A stretch of 20,458 bases of DNA from assembly GCA_003646045.1 (NCBI GenBank), contig QNDV01000005.1, forward strand, positions 1 through 20,458. Reading direction: 5' to 3'. Below the pieces are notes generated by a model. The model did no database searches, was not told where the DNA came from, and saw only the letters and a list, made by a program, of their open reading frames with translations. The position numbers and the translations under genes were made by a program. The stretch is from a bacterium. GTDB taxonomy: Bacteria > Krumholzibacteriota > Krumholzibacteria > LZORAL124-64-63. This document shows positions 1 to 6,016 of this stretch, piece after piece. Each line of letters opens with the position of its first letter. Within the stretch, counting starts at the first letter, position 1.

Positions 1-866
1 CGGAACTGGTAACGGTGGTGGCCGACGTGCGGGACCGGGAGCGGTTGGCGGTATTGTCCGGCCGGCTGCAACCCGAACTGATCCTGCACGCGGCAGCCCA
101 CAAGCACGTGCCTCTGATGGAGGAGAATCCCGAGGAGGCAGTGCTGGTAAACATCGGAGGCACGGCCAACCTCATCGAGTTCTCCCGCCGCGTGGGTGCC
201 GAGCGCTTCGTGATGATCAGCACCGACAAGGCCGTCTCGCCGGCCAACGTCATGGGGGCGACCAAGAAGGTGGCCGAACAACTGGTCCGGCACGCCGCCG
301 CGGTGGGCAATGGTACGCGCTTCATGACTGTGCGTTTCGGGAACGTGCTGGGCAGTCGCGGTTCGGTGGTGCCTTTCTTCATGAAACGCATTGCCGCCGG
401 ATTGCCCCTGCCCATTACCGACCCCCAGATGACCCGCTATTTCATGACCATCAAGGAGGCGGCCCTGCTGGTGATAGAAGCCATGGTCCTGGATGAGCGC
501 AGTGCCACCTACATCCTGGAAATGGGCAATCCCGTCTCGATCCTGGAACTCGCTCGTAACCTGCTGGTGCTGTCGGGCTATGATCCGGCCGGTGGTGACG
601 ACGGACCGGGTATCCGCATCACCGGGCTGCGTCCGGGAGAGCGGCTGCACGAAGCGCTGCATGAGCCGGACGAGGAACTGCGGCCCAGCGAGAACCCGCT
701 GATCCGGCGTGCCCACCGCCGAGGCGCGGACCCGGAGAATCTGGAGGCGTCGGTGGCTGCGTTGCTGGAGCACGCGCGAGCAGGCGACATCACCGGGCTG
801 CGCAACCTGCTGGCCGAACTAACCGGCCGCGCCGAACTGGCGCGACCCGCCACAGGCGATGCCTGA
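1..866 (+). CDS. Nucleotide-sugar 4,6-dehydratase/epimerase, CapD/WbpM-like (5' end missing)
   Basis: This is the C-terminal part of an extended short-chain dehydrogenase/reductase acting on a UDP-sugar in polysaccharide biosynthesis. The frame is open from base 3, so the gene starts before the window, and the N-terminal Rossmann glycine motif is outside it. Visible family marks are AAAHKHVPLME, STDKAVSPANVMGATKK, VRFGNVLGSRGSVVPFF, ITDPQMTRYFMT and GLRPGERLHEAL, all typical of the PF02719 (Polysacc_synt_2) family. The usual catalytic YxxxK is MxxxK here (Met codon at 252, Lys codon at 264), as in WbpM/FlaA1-type dehydratases. Membrane-anchored long forms carry extra N-terminal segments; whether this one does cannot be seen. 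The stop overlaps the start of the next gene by 8 nt. The family is sure; the exact sugar product is not. Confidence 0.88.
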   Translation, partial: ELVTVVADVRDRERLAVLSGRLQPELILHAAAHKHVPLMEENPEEAVLVNIGGTANLIEFSRRVGAERFVMISTDKAVSPANVMGATKKVAEQLVRHAAAVGNGTRFMTVRFGNVLGSRGSVVPFFMKRIAAGLPLPITDPQMTRYFMTIKEAALLVIEAMVLDERSATYILEMGNPVSILELARNLLVLSGYDPAGGDDGPGIRITGLRPGERLHEALHEPDEELRPSENPLIRRAHRRGADPENLEASVAALLEHARAGDITGLRNLLAELTGRAELARPATGDA

Positions 867-1956
867 GCCGGTACCCATGTCCGCTGATGTAGCCCTGAGC
901 GGATCGCCTCCGTCCCGGTGGTCCCGGCTGTTGGCCCGTGATTCCGGCGCCGACTATTTCCACACACCGATCTGGACAGAAACCACGGCCCGTTATCTGC
1001 CCGCCGGCCGGCCGGTGTGGTTGACCCTGTGCAGGGACGGGCAATTGCTGGGCGGGTTATCCGCCGTGGTCCACGGCAGTGTATTTCGCCGCACGCATTC
1101 CGGACCGCATGGCTGTTCCGGTGGTCCCCTGGTTTCTCCGGACCTGGACCAGGCACAGGCTGCCCGGGTGGTCACCGCTTTGCTGGACGCCCTGTTGGAG
1201 GTGCGTGGAGCGGGACTGGCCTCCTGTGGCGTGGCACTCAATCCCGTGCACGAGCAACGCTGGGGCAAGTTGCTGGCCGATCTGGGCGGTTGGCGACGGC
1301 AGGACAACCGGGCAGCGGTCATACCCCTGCCCGCTGAGGAGGGCCTGCTGGTGGCACAGCTGCGGCGCAGCAAGCGCAAGGAACGGGACCGGGCCCTGCG
1401 ACGGGGCGTGACCGCGGCGGTATCCGACGACCCGGAGGACCTGGCGAGCTACCATCGCCTGCACGTGGATGCCAGCAACCTGTGGGGAGTACCAGCCCAG
1501 CCCCTGGACCTGTTGGGGGACCTGATTGCCGCGCCGGCGGACGCGACGGGCGGGGCGGCCTGGTTCGTATGCGTGCGCTACGAGGGTGAAGTCATCGGCG
1601 GTCACCTCAATCTGCAGCGTGGGGACTGGGTCACCGCCTGGAACGGTGTCACGGATCCGACCCGGGCGCGCACCCTCTACCCGGCGACCCTGGCCGTGTG
1701 GGCGGACATGGTGGAAGCCCAACGTCGTGGCGCCCGTTGGCTGGATCTCGGGGCCAGCGGTGGCAGTGCCAGTCTCGGGTTCTTCAAGGAGGGTTTCGGC
1801 GCCGAGATCCGCCACCGGGGTTGGTATGTGGCCGACACCCGACTGGCCCGCCTGGTGCGGGGATTGCGCGGTATTGTCGGTCGACGGGATTCCCTGGTTG
1901 GCGGTCGTCGTCTGCACGATCCGTCGGCACCGGTGGCTCAGGACGGTGGAACATGA
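859..1956 (+). CDS. FemAB/GNAT-type acyltransferase
   Basis: A 365-residue protein resembling the FemAB-related, GNAT-fold acyltransferases (Acetyltransf_6 type). These transfer an acyl or aminoacyl group to a cell-envelope substrate. The C-terminal half carries the diagnostic run: LRRSKRKERDRALRRG (an Arg/Lys-rich segment), YHRLHVDASNLWGVPAQP, EGEVIGGHLNLQRG, ARTLYPATLAVWADMVEAQ, WLDLGASGGSASLGFFKEGF. The N-terminal half has the AxxYFHTPIW pattern that starts this family. No signal peptide or membrane helix is evident, so it is probably cytoplasmic. It starts with ATG 8 nt before the previous stop (an ATG at 877 is also possible) and ends in an ATGA overlap with the flippase gene. Context suggests modification of a polysaccharide or lipid-linked sugar; a peptidoglycan bridge role is possible but not shown. 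Confidence 0.75.
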   Translation: MPEPVPMSADVALSGSPPSRWSRLLARDSGADYFHTPIWTETTARYLPAGRPVWLTLCRDGQLLGGLSAVVHGSVFRRTHSGPHGCSGGPLVSPDLDQAQAARVVTALLDALLEVRGAGLASCGVALNPVHEQRWGKLLADLGGWRRQDNRAAVIPLPAEEGLLVAQLRRSKRKERDRALRRGVTAAVSDDPEDLASYHRLHVDASNLWGVPAQPLDLLGDLIAAPADATGGAAWFVCVRYEGEVIGGHLNLQRGDWVTAWNGVTDPTRARTLYPATLAVWADMVEAQRRGARWLDLGASGGSASLGFFKEGFGAEIRHRGWYVADTRLARLVRGLRGIVGRRDSLVGGRRLHDPSAPVAQDGGT

Positions 1957-3278
1957 GACTTGTCGCCGCCGGGGGCCGGATCCTCTACAGCCGGATCTGG
2001 CAGGTACTGGCCAACGCTGCCGTGGTTTTCGTGGTGGCCAAGACCCTGGGGCCCACGGGCCAGGGGCATTACAGCCTGACCGTCGCCATCGCCCAGCTGT
2101 CCTCGGCCCTGCTGGCGGCAGGCATGGGGTTGGCCGCGGTACCTCCCCTCAGGCGGGGGCTGGTCACGGCGACGCGCATGGTCACCGTCCAGAGCGTGTG
2201 GTTGTTGCTGATGGCCCTGGTGCTCCTGGCGGCTGGTGCCATGGCCCATACCGATGCCGTGGCGGGTTTTCTCCACCTGGAACTGGGCTGGACCCGCGGC
2301 GTGGGATTCCTGGTGGCCCTGGCGGCCATGGGACTGATGATCTTCGAGATATTTTCCTACGACCTGCTGGCTCGCGGGCGACTGGTGATCGGTGCCGCGG
2401 TCAACGGCTGGAGAGCCGCGGGGCACCTGTTGCTGGTGGCGACCCTGGCCGGTTTCGGTCTGTTGGGTTTCGTCTCCACGGTGGCGGCCTTCGCGGTGGC
2501 CCAGTTCATGGGGGCCCTGACCCTGACGGCGGTGCTGGTCCGTGAGATCCGGCGCCCGCCGGCCGGACCGCTGCCGGATTGCCAGGAACCGTCAGGCCCA
2601 CCCTTGCCGGTGGGGTTGGGCCGCTTGCCCCTGTTTCGCCTGATTGCCTTCAACCTGAAACGTGGTTGGGTGGGCCAACTGTCCGCGGTGGCCTATTTCC
2701 TGTTGCTCCGTCTGGATCAGGCCCTGGTGCTGAATTGGCACGGCGCCGCCGAGGTGGGGGTCTACTCGGTGGCGGTCCACATGGGGGAGATGCTGTGGCT
2801 GCTGCCTGGTGCCATGACGCCCCTGCTGGTCCACACCTCGGCGGCCTCGGCTTCCGATCCGGATCGGGACCGCACCGCGTCCCGCGCGGTCCGTCTGGGT
2901 ATCCTGGTGACCCTGGCGGCGGCGATCCCCCTAGCCGTGGTTGCGGGACCCCTGCTTGCCCTGTTGGCCGGTGGTGCCTACGCCGGGGCCGCGGCGTCAC
3001 TGCGAGCCCTCCTGCCCGGCATTGTCGCTTTCGCCCCCGGAGCCGTCCTTTCAGGTGACTTCATTGGCCGCGGCAAGCCCCATTGGAATACCCAGGCCAG
3101 CCTGCTGACGCTGGCGGTGAATCTGGCCATGGGATTGTTGCTCATTCCGGAGCACGGAGCGGTGGGTGCGGCCTGGTCCAGTACCATTGCCTACAGCTGC
3201 GGCTCCCTGCTGATGATCATCCGCTTCCGCCAAACCACGGGCTTGTCGATTCGTTCGGCTCTGCGCCGCCGCCGCTGA
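1953..3278 (+). CDS. Lipid-linked oligosaccharide flippase (Wzx/MOP superfamily)
   Basis: A 441-residue, strongly hydrophobic integral membrane protein with about 12 predicted helices. The N-terminus has the Wzx-like pattern LYSRIWQVLANAAVVFVVAKTLGPTG followed by GHYSLTVAIAQ, typical of MOP-superfamily polysaccharide exporters (PF01943/PF13440). Such proteins flip undecaprenyl-linked oligosaccharides to the outer face of the cytoplasmic membrane. The start is ATG 1953, giving an ATGA overlap with the acyltransferase stop; longer upstream reading in this frame is a shadow inside that gene. Neighbours are a nucleotide-sugar enzyme and an acyltransferase, so O-antigen, capsule or exopolysaccharide is the likely substrate. 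MurJ (lipid II flippase) belongs to the same superfamily and the dcw cluster follows directly, but I see no MurJ-specific marks. No clear intrinsic terminator follows the stop. Confidence 0.8.
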   Translation: MRLVAAGGRILYSRIWQVLANAAVVFVVAKTLGPTGQGHYSLTVAIAQLSSALLAAGMGLAAVPPLRRGLVTATRMVTVQSVWLLLMALVLLAAGAMAHTDAVAGFLHLELGWTRGVGFLVALAAMGLMIFEIFSYDLLARGRLVIGAAVNGWRAAGHLLLVATLAGFGLLGFVSTVAAFAVAQFMGALTLTAVLVREIRRPPAGPLPDCQEPSGPPLPVGLGRLPLFRLIAFNLKRGWVGQLSAVAYFLLLRLDQALVLNWHGAAEVGVYSVAVHMGEMLWLLPGAMTPLLVHTSAASASDPDRDRTASRAVRLGILVTLAAAIPLAVVAGPLLALLAGGAYAGAAASLRALLPGIVAFAPGAVLSGDFIGRGKPHWNTQASLLTLAVNLAMGLLLIPEHGAVGAAWSSTIAYSCGSLLMIIRFRQTTGLSIRSALRRRR

Positions 3279-3286
3279 CAGATTTC

Positions 3287-3340
3287 CTACCCCATATTTT
3301 CGCCTATTTTTCGCTATTGCAATTATTTTTGATTTTCTCA
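3287..3340 (+). promoter_or_regulatory. AT-rich tract upstream of the mraZ promoter (UP-element or curved DNA)
   Basis: This stretch is far richer in A and T than anything else in the window. It carries T-tracts starting near 3297, 3307, 3326 and 3333, the first two exactly ten bases apart. It sits just before the -35 box at 3351, where alpha-subunit contact (an UP element) or intrinsic curvature would raise promoter strength. The role is inferred from composition and position only. Confidence 0.45.
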
Positions 3341-3350
3341 CGAACCGGGG

Positions 3351-3379
3351 TTGACACCCCTGTGGGGGCCGCATACTAT
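3351..3379 (+). promoter_or_regulatory. Sigma70-type promoter of the dcw operon
   Basis: TTGACA at 3351-3356 is a perfect -35 hexamer. A 17-bp spacer separates it from TACTAT at 3374-3379, a good -10 hexamer. Transcription should start near 3385-3388, giving an untranslated leader of about 130 nt before mraZ. The -35 box lies within the inverted repeat GGGGT-TGAC-ACCCC (3347-3360), and the spacer begins with CCCC-TGT-GGGG (3357-3367), a possible extra operator. It is the best promoter match I found in the window. Confidence 0.85.
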
Positions 3380-3382
3380 CCG

Positions 3383-3428
3383 GTGGTGACCAGTGGGTGA
3401 AAATGGTGATGGGTGGTGAAAGTGGCGG
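3383..3428 (+). promoter_or_regulatory. MraZ-box direct repeat array (autoregulatory operator)
   Basis: The core TGG(T/G) recurs at 3384, 3394, 3404 and 3414 with an exact 10-bp period, mostly within GTGGTGA-like units, and a fifth TGGCG follows at 3423. MraZ is known to bind tandem TGGGN/GTG-rich repeats one helical turn apart near its own promoter and to control the dcw cluster. Here the boxes begin at the predicted transcription start, so bound MraZ would block initiation or promoter escape. The mraZ gene follows, 96 nt after the fifth core begins. Confidence 0.8.
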
Positions 3429-3478
3429 GTGCCGAAGGATCGGCGCAAAAACGCAGGGATCGCGTGATTCCCGCCACT
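3421..3478 (+). promoter_or_regulatory. Structured mraZ leader RNA: three-way junction with two GGA loops
   Basis: A perfect 9-bp closing stem joins AGTGGCGGG (3421-3429) to CCCGCCACT (3470-3478). Inside it are two hairpins. The first is GCCGA-AGGA-TCGGC (3431-3444), extendable by U-G and G-C pairs to 3429-3446 if the closing stem opens by one pair. The second is ACGC-AGGGATC-GCGT (3451-3465). Both loops show ARGGAU, the core of the known CsrA consensus. A weaker hairpin CACC-GGAC-GGTG follows at 3493-3504. An alternative pairing GGTGCC (3428-3433) with GGCACC (3491-3496) would disrupt the closing stem. The pairing is read by eye without energy calculation. It could also act as a DNA inverted repeat. 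Confidence 0.55.
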
Positions 3479-3518
3479 AACAACCCTCAAGGCACCGGAC
3501 GGTGATTAAACTCTCGGA

Positions 3519-4004
3519 ATGGTTATGGACATTACGGCCCACAACAACCAGCTGCCGCCTCCGGCCTTCACGTTCCACGGCCAATACACCCGGTCCGTGG
3601 ACGCCAAGGGTCGGTTCAATCTGCCATTCCGGTTCCGTAAGGGCGGACCCGATACGGGGGATGAGCGGTACGTGGTGATGCGTGGCCCCGACGGCGGTCT
3701 GACCGTCCATCCCCATGCTGTCTGGATCGAGGCCTACAATCGTCTGCGGTCCGGCCCGCCAAGTCCCGAACTGCGGCGAAACCTGCGGCGCATGAGTCTG
3801 CACAGTCGGATGGTCGAACCGGACAGTCAGGGCAGGATTGCCGTGCCTGTCGAATTGCTCGGCACGGTCGGTATCCAGAAGAAGATCCTGGTCGTCGGTG
3901 TGGGCAACTACATGGAATTGTGGAATCCGGAAAGCCTGATGGACGAGGGCGACGCTGACGCGACCGCCCTGGACGCGGGCTTCCAGGACGAGTTCTTCCG
4001 CTAG
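3519..4004 (+). CDS. mraZ: Transcriptional regulator MraZ
   Basis: A 161-residue member of the MraZ family, a ring-forming DNA-binding protein that binds repeats before its own gene and controls the division and cell wall operon. Two SpoVT/AbrB-like half domains are visible: SVDAKGRFNLPFRFR near residues 28-42 and SQGRIAVPVELL near 105-116, the latter followed by LVVGVGNYMELWNPESL. The length is slightly above the usual 140-155 because of an N-terminal extension. There is no strong Shine-Dalgarno; GGA at 3516-3518 fits better to the second ATG at 3525, which would give 159 residues, so the start is uncertain by two codons. It is the first gene of the operon, preceded by the promoter, the box array and the structured leader. 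Identification is secure. Confidence 0.96.
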   Translation: MVMDITAHNNQLPPPAFTFHGQYTRSVDAKGRFNLPFRFRKGGPDTGDERYVVMRGPDGGLTVHPHAVWIEAYNRLRSGPPSPELRRNLRRMSLHSRMVEPDSQGRIAVPVELLGTVGIQKKILVVGVGNYMELWNPESLMDEGDADATALDAGFQDEFFR

Positions 4005-4011
4005 GAAGCAT

Positions 4012-4142
4012 CCGGCGGCACGGATGCCGCCGGTATCGGCCGGGCGGAGCGGCGCCGACGGAACGGCGCCCGCCCGGCCCGGACAAGGCAGAGATGAATG
4101 GACACCCGCCCATGGAGGGGCGGAGGCAGGGAAGGAGCCCGC
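4012..4142 (+). promoter_or_regulatory. Four tandem hairpins with A-N-GGA loops ahead of the STAS gene
   Basis: The 140-nt gap between mraZ and the next start is nearly all hairpin. The first is CCGGCGGCA-CGGA-TGCCGCCGG (4012-4033). The second pairs GGCCGGGCG (4038-4046) with CGCCCGGCC (4071-4079), and GGCGCCG (4051-4057) with CGGCGCC (4064-4070), around loop ACGGAA, with GAGC (4047-4050) bulged. The third is CCGCCC-ATGGAG-GGGCGG (4106-4123). The fourth, GC(a)GGG-AAGGAG-CCCGC (4126-4142), has the Shine-Dalgarno sequence as its loop. Every apical loop, with its closing A where needed, gives ANGGA. No T-run follows, so these are not ordinary intrinsic terminators. They may bind an RNA-binding protein, protect mRNA ends, or set relative expression of mraZ and downstream genes. 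Confidence 0.65.
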
Positions 4143-4144
4143 AT

Positions 4145-4558
4145 ATGCCGAGAGAGGGGACCCGTCAGTCTGCACGGCAGGAGGCCACCCGCAGCACACT
4201 GGATGTCCAGGTCAGACATACGGAACGGGCTGTCTGGGTCTCTCTCTCGGGAATTCTCGATCGCGATGGAGTCGCTGCCCTGGCGGCCCGGGTGGCACCC
4301 GGGCCGTTGGCGCATGGCGCACACATCGTCCTCGAAGGCGCCGGTCTGACCCACATGGACTACCGCGCAACGCGCAGCCTTATCGCGTGGCACCGGCGCC
4401 TGCACCGTCGGGGTCACGCTCTTTTCCTGCAGGGGTGGAGCGACTACCTCAAGGCTATCCTGGTCATGGAAGACTGGGACTGCGACTGCAGCCAGGCCCC
4501 CGTCGGGCTGCCCACCCTGCGCCACCTCGGAAGCCTCGCCGCCGTGCGTATGCCATGA
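4145..4558 (+). CDS. STAS-domain protein inserted in the dcw operon
   Basis: A 137-residue protein with a single STAS domain spanning about residues 18-115: a strand VWVSLSGILDRDGVAAL, then AHIVLEGAGLTHMDYRATRSL, a helix, and HALFLQGWSDYLKAILVMEDWD. STAS domains act as anti-sigma factor antagonists, in stressosomes, or as small subunits of lipid transporters. In SpoIIAA-type members a phosphorylated Ser follows the Asp of the DSSG motif; here the site reads D72-Y73-R74-A75, so that serine switch is missing. ATG 4145 is chosen because AAGGAG lies 7 nt upstream; ATGs at 4094 and 4112 lack good ribosome-binding sites. The gene ends in an ATGA overlap with rsmH. Its partner and function are unknown; a regulatory or scaffold role linked to division is only suggested by position. 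Confidence 0.75.
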   Translation: MPREGTRQSARQEATRSTLDVQVRHTERAVWVSLSGILDRDGVAALAARVAPGPLAHGAHIVLEGAGLTHMDYRATRSLIAWHRRLHRRGHALFLQGWSDYLKAILVMEDWDCDCSQAPVGLPTLRHLGSLAAVRMP

Positions 4559-5475
4559 CCGTTCCCCCGCATGTCCCAGTGCTGCTGGAGTCGACTATCG
4601 ACTTGCTCCAGCCGGCCAAGGGACGGCGGTACATCGTCGGCACCTTTGGATTCGGCGGACACAGCGCCCGGTTGCTGGCGGCGGGCGCCGAGGTCGTGGG
4701 TGTCGATCTGGACGGTGAAGCCCAGGCGGCCTGTCGCGATCTGGCTACCGATCATCCCGGACTCCATTGTCATCACGCATCGTTCCGCCACCTGGATCAG
4801 GCGGCGGCAGCAGCGGGTTGGACCCGTGTGGACGGCATCCTGCTGGACCTGGGGGTCAGCTCCCGCCAATTGGACCACCCGGACAAGGGATTCAGCTACC
4901 GGGCGGACGGGCCCCTGGATCTGCGTTTCGATCCTACTTCAGGACGACCAGCCAGTGACCTGATCAACACCCTGGGTGAGGAAGAACTGGCGAACCTGAT
5001 CTATCGCTGGGGCGAGGAGCGTATGAGTCGCCGCCTGGCCCGGGCAGTGGTGGCGGCCCGTCGCGAGGAGCCGGTGACAACCACCGGCAGGCTGGCGAAG
5101 ATCCTCAGGAATGCCGTGCCCGGCGCTGTCAAGCCCACACCTGTTCTCAGCCGGGTGTTCCAGGCCCTGCGTATAGCCGTAAACGAGGAAATGGACGCCT
5201 TGGCCCAGGCGCTCGGTCAGCTGGCGGATATGCTGGTCCCGGGCGGGCGAGCGGTGGTCATCAGTTATCACTCGCTGGAAGACCGGATGGTCAAACAGCA
5301 CTTCGAGCGGGAGAGCCGGACTTGTCTGTGTCCGCCACGAACCCCCATCTGTACCTGTGGACACGAAGCGACCCTGCGTCGGGTGACGCGCCGAGCCGTC
5401 CAGGCGGATGCCATGGAAACGGCCGTCAATCCCCGCGCCAGAAGTGCACGCCTGCGTGCGGTCGAAAGGATCTGA
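4555..5475 (+). CDS. rsmH: 16S rRNA (cytosine-N4)-methyltransferase RsmH
   Basis: A 306-residue S-adenosylmethionine-dependent enzyme that methylates N4 of C1402 in 16S rRNA, formerly MraW. The start is fixed by the ATGA overlap with the STAS gene and by the standard opening HVPVLLESTIDLL. Family motifs follow: GTFGFGGHS (29-37), VVGVDLDGEA, ILLDLGVSSRQLDHPDKGFSYR, GPLDLRFDP, RVFQALRIAVNEE, and VISYHSLEDRMVKQHF near the C-terminus, with a Cys cluster (CLCPPRTPICTCG). One oddity is Val28 where the family's glycine-rich SAM motif normally has Asp before G/C-T. The full length and remaining motifs argue for a working gene. Translation is probably coupled to the STAS gene since no good Shine-Dalgarno is seen. 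Confidence 0.97.
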   Translation: MTVPPHVPVLLESTIDLLQPAKGRRYIVGTFGFGGHSARLLAAGAEVVGVDLDGEAQAACRDLATDHPGLHCHHASFRHLDQAAAAAGWTRVDGILLDLGVSSRQLDHPDKGFSYRADGPLDLRFDPTSGRPASDLINTLGEEELANLIYRWGEERMSRRLARAVVAARREEPVTTTGRLAKILRNAVPGAVKPTPVLSRVFQALRIAVNEEMDALAQALGQLADMLVPGGRAVVISYHSLEDRMVKQHFERESRTCLCPPRTPICTCGHEATLRRVTRRAVQADAMETAVNPRARSARLRAVERI

Positions 5476-5500
5476 CGGCTGTTGCCGTCCAGGAGGAGCC
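5474..5500 (+). promoter_or_regulatory. Hairpin and Shine-Dalgarno ahead of ftsL
   Basis: GACGGC-TGTT-GCCGTC (5474-5489) is a perfect 6-bp hairpin overlapping the rsmH stop. One base later comes AGGAGGAG (5491-5498), then ATG at 5501. The loop lacks the GGA seen in other gaps. The hairpin may keep the strong ribosome-binding site free of upstream pairing; there is no T-run, so it is not a terminator. Confidence 0.5.
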
Positions 5501-6016
5501 ATGGGCCGAAAACTGAATTCCTGGTGCTGTCGTGACCTGACGCTGGAACGGGCCGGCACGGCCATGGCGTACCGGCGTGGCCTGCTGGACCGCCGGGCCC
5601 TGCGGTTGGCGGGGGTCGTAATGACACTGGGAGTGGGACTTACCGTTGCCCTGCTGGTGACTGTCCAGGTTACCATTCTGCGTGCCGAGGTGGCTGCGCT
5701 CGAGGATCACCAGGAGTGCCTGTTGGCCAGGGCAGCCGGTCTCGAGGCAGCCTGGACCACGGCCACGGACCGGCAGGCGGTGCGCAAACGTGCCCGGTCC
5801 GAACTGGACCTGGTGGCGCCCGAGGATCCGGATTTCGTCCTGGTGGTACCTTCGCCCGATCCGGCCACGGGTCCCTGGCAACGACTCTTGGCCAATCTGG
5901 GCGCCGGTGACCGGCAAACCGGCGCCGCAACTCCAGTGCGTCTGCTGGCGGGAGCCATGGTTTCGCTCCAGCCCAGGGCTGCCAGCGCGGCTACCGGATC
6001 CGGGGGAATGGAATGA
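5501..6016 (+). CDS. ftsL: Cell division protein FtsL
   Basis: A 171-residue bitopic membrane protein: a basic cytoplasmic N-terminus (residues 1-33), one transmembrane helix at about 34-60, then a periplasmic coiled-coil-like helix (RAEVAALEDHQECLLARAAGLEAAW) and a Pro/Ala/Gly-rich tail. This layout and the position between rsmH and ftsI identify it as FtsL, which with FtsQ and FtsB forms the divisome core that activates FtsW and FtsI. FtsL proteins are poorly conserved, so identification rests mostly on topology and synteny. It is longer than typical FtsL (about 100-120 residues) because of the extra C-terminal segment from about residue 105. ATG 5501 is preceded by AGGAGGAG. It ends in an ATGA overlap with ftsI. 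Confidence 0.85.
   Translation: MGRKLNSWCCRDLTLERAGTAMAYRRGLLDRRALRLAGVVMTLGVGLTVALLVTVQVTILRAEVAALEDHQECLLARAAGLEAAWTTATDRQAVRKRARSELDLVAPEDPDFVLVVPSPDPATGPWQRLLANLGAGDRQTGAATPVRLLAGAMVSLQPRAASAATGSGGME

Noticed and set aside
1698..1952. Longer N-terminus for the flippase
   Set aside because: It lies inside the acyltransferase gene, is not membrane-like, and the normal flippase N-terminus begins at 1953.
1953..3278. Flippase as MurJ, the lipid II flippase
   Set aside because: Same superfamily and next to the dcw cluster, but its neighbours are polysaccharide genes and I see no MurJ-specific motif; left as a generic flippase.
4012..4079. Intrinsic terminator after mraZ
   Set aside because: The two strong GC hairpins lack a following T-run, and the downstream genes have no other promoter that I can see.
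4024..4554. Longer upstream start for rsmH
   Set aside because: The extension reads through the STAS gene in another frame. The canonical HVPVLLE opening and the ATGA overlap fix the start at 4555.
5461..5476. A further AAGGA hairpin at the end of rsmH (GTCGA-AAGGA-TC(T)GAC)
   Set aside because: The stem needs a bulged T, is mostly coding, and competes with the perfect hairpin at 5474-5489; too weak to count with the others.
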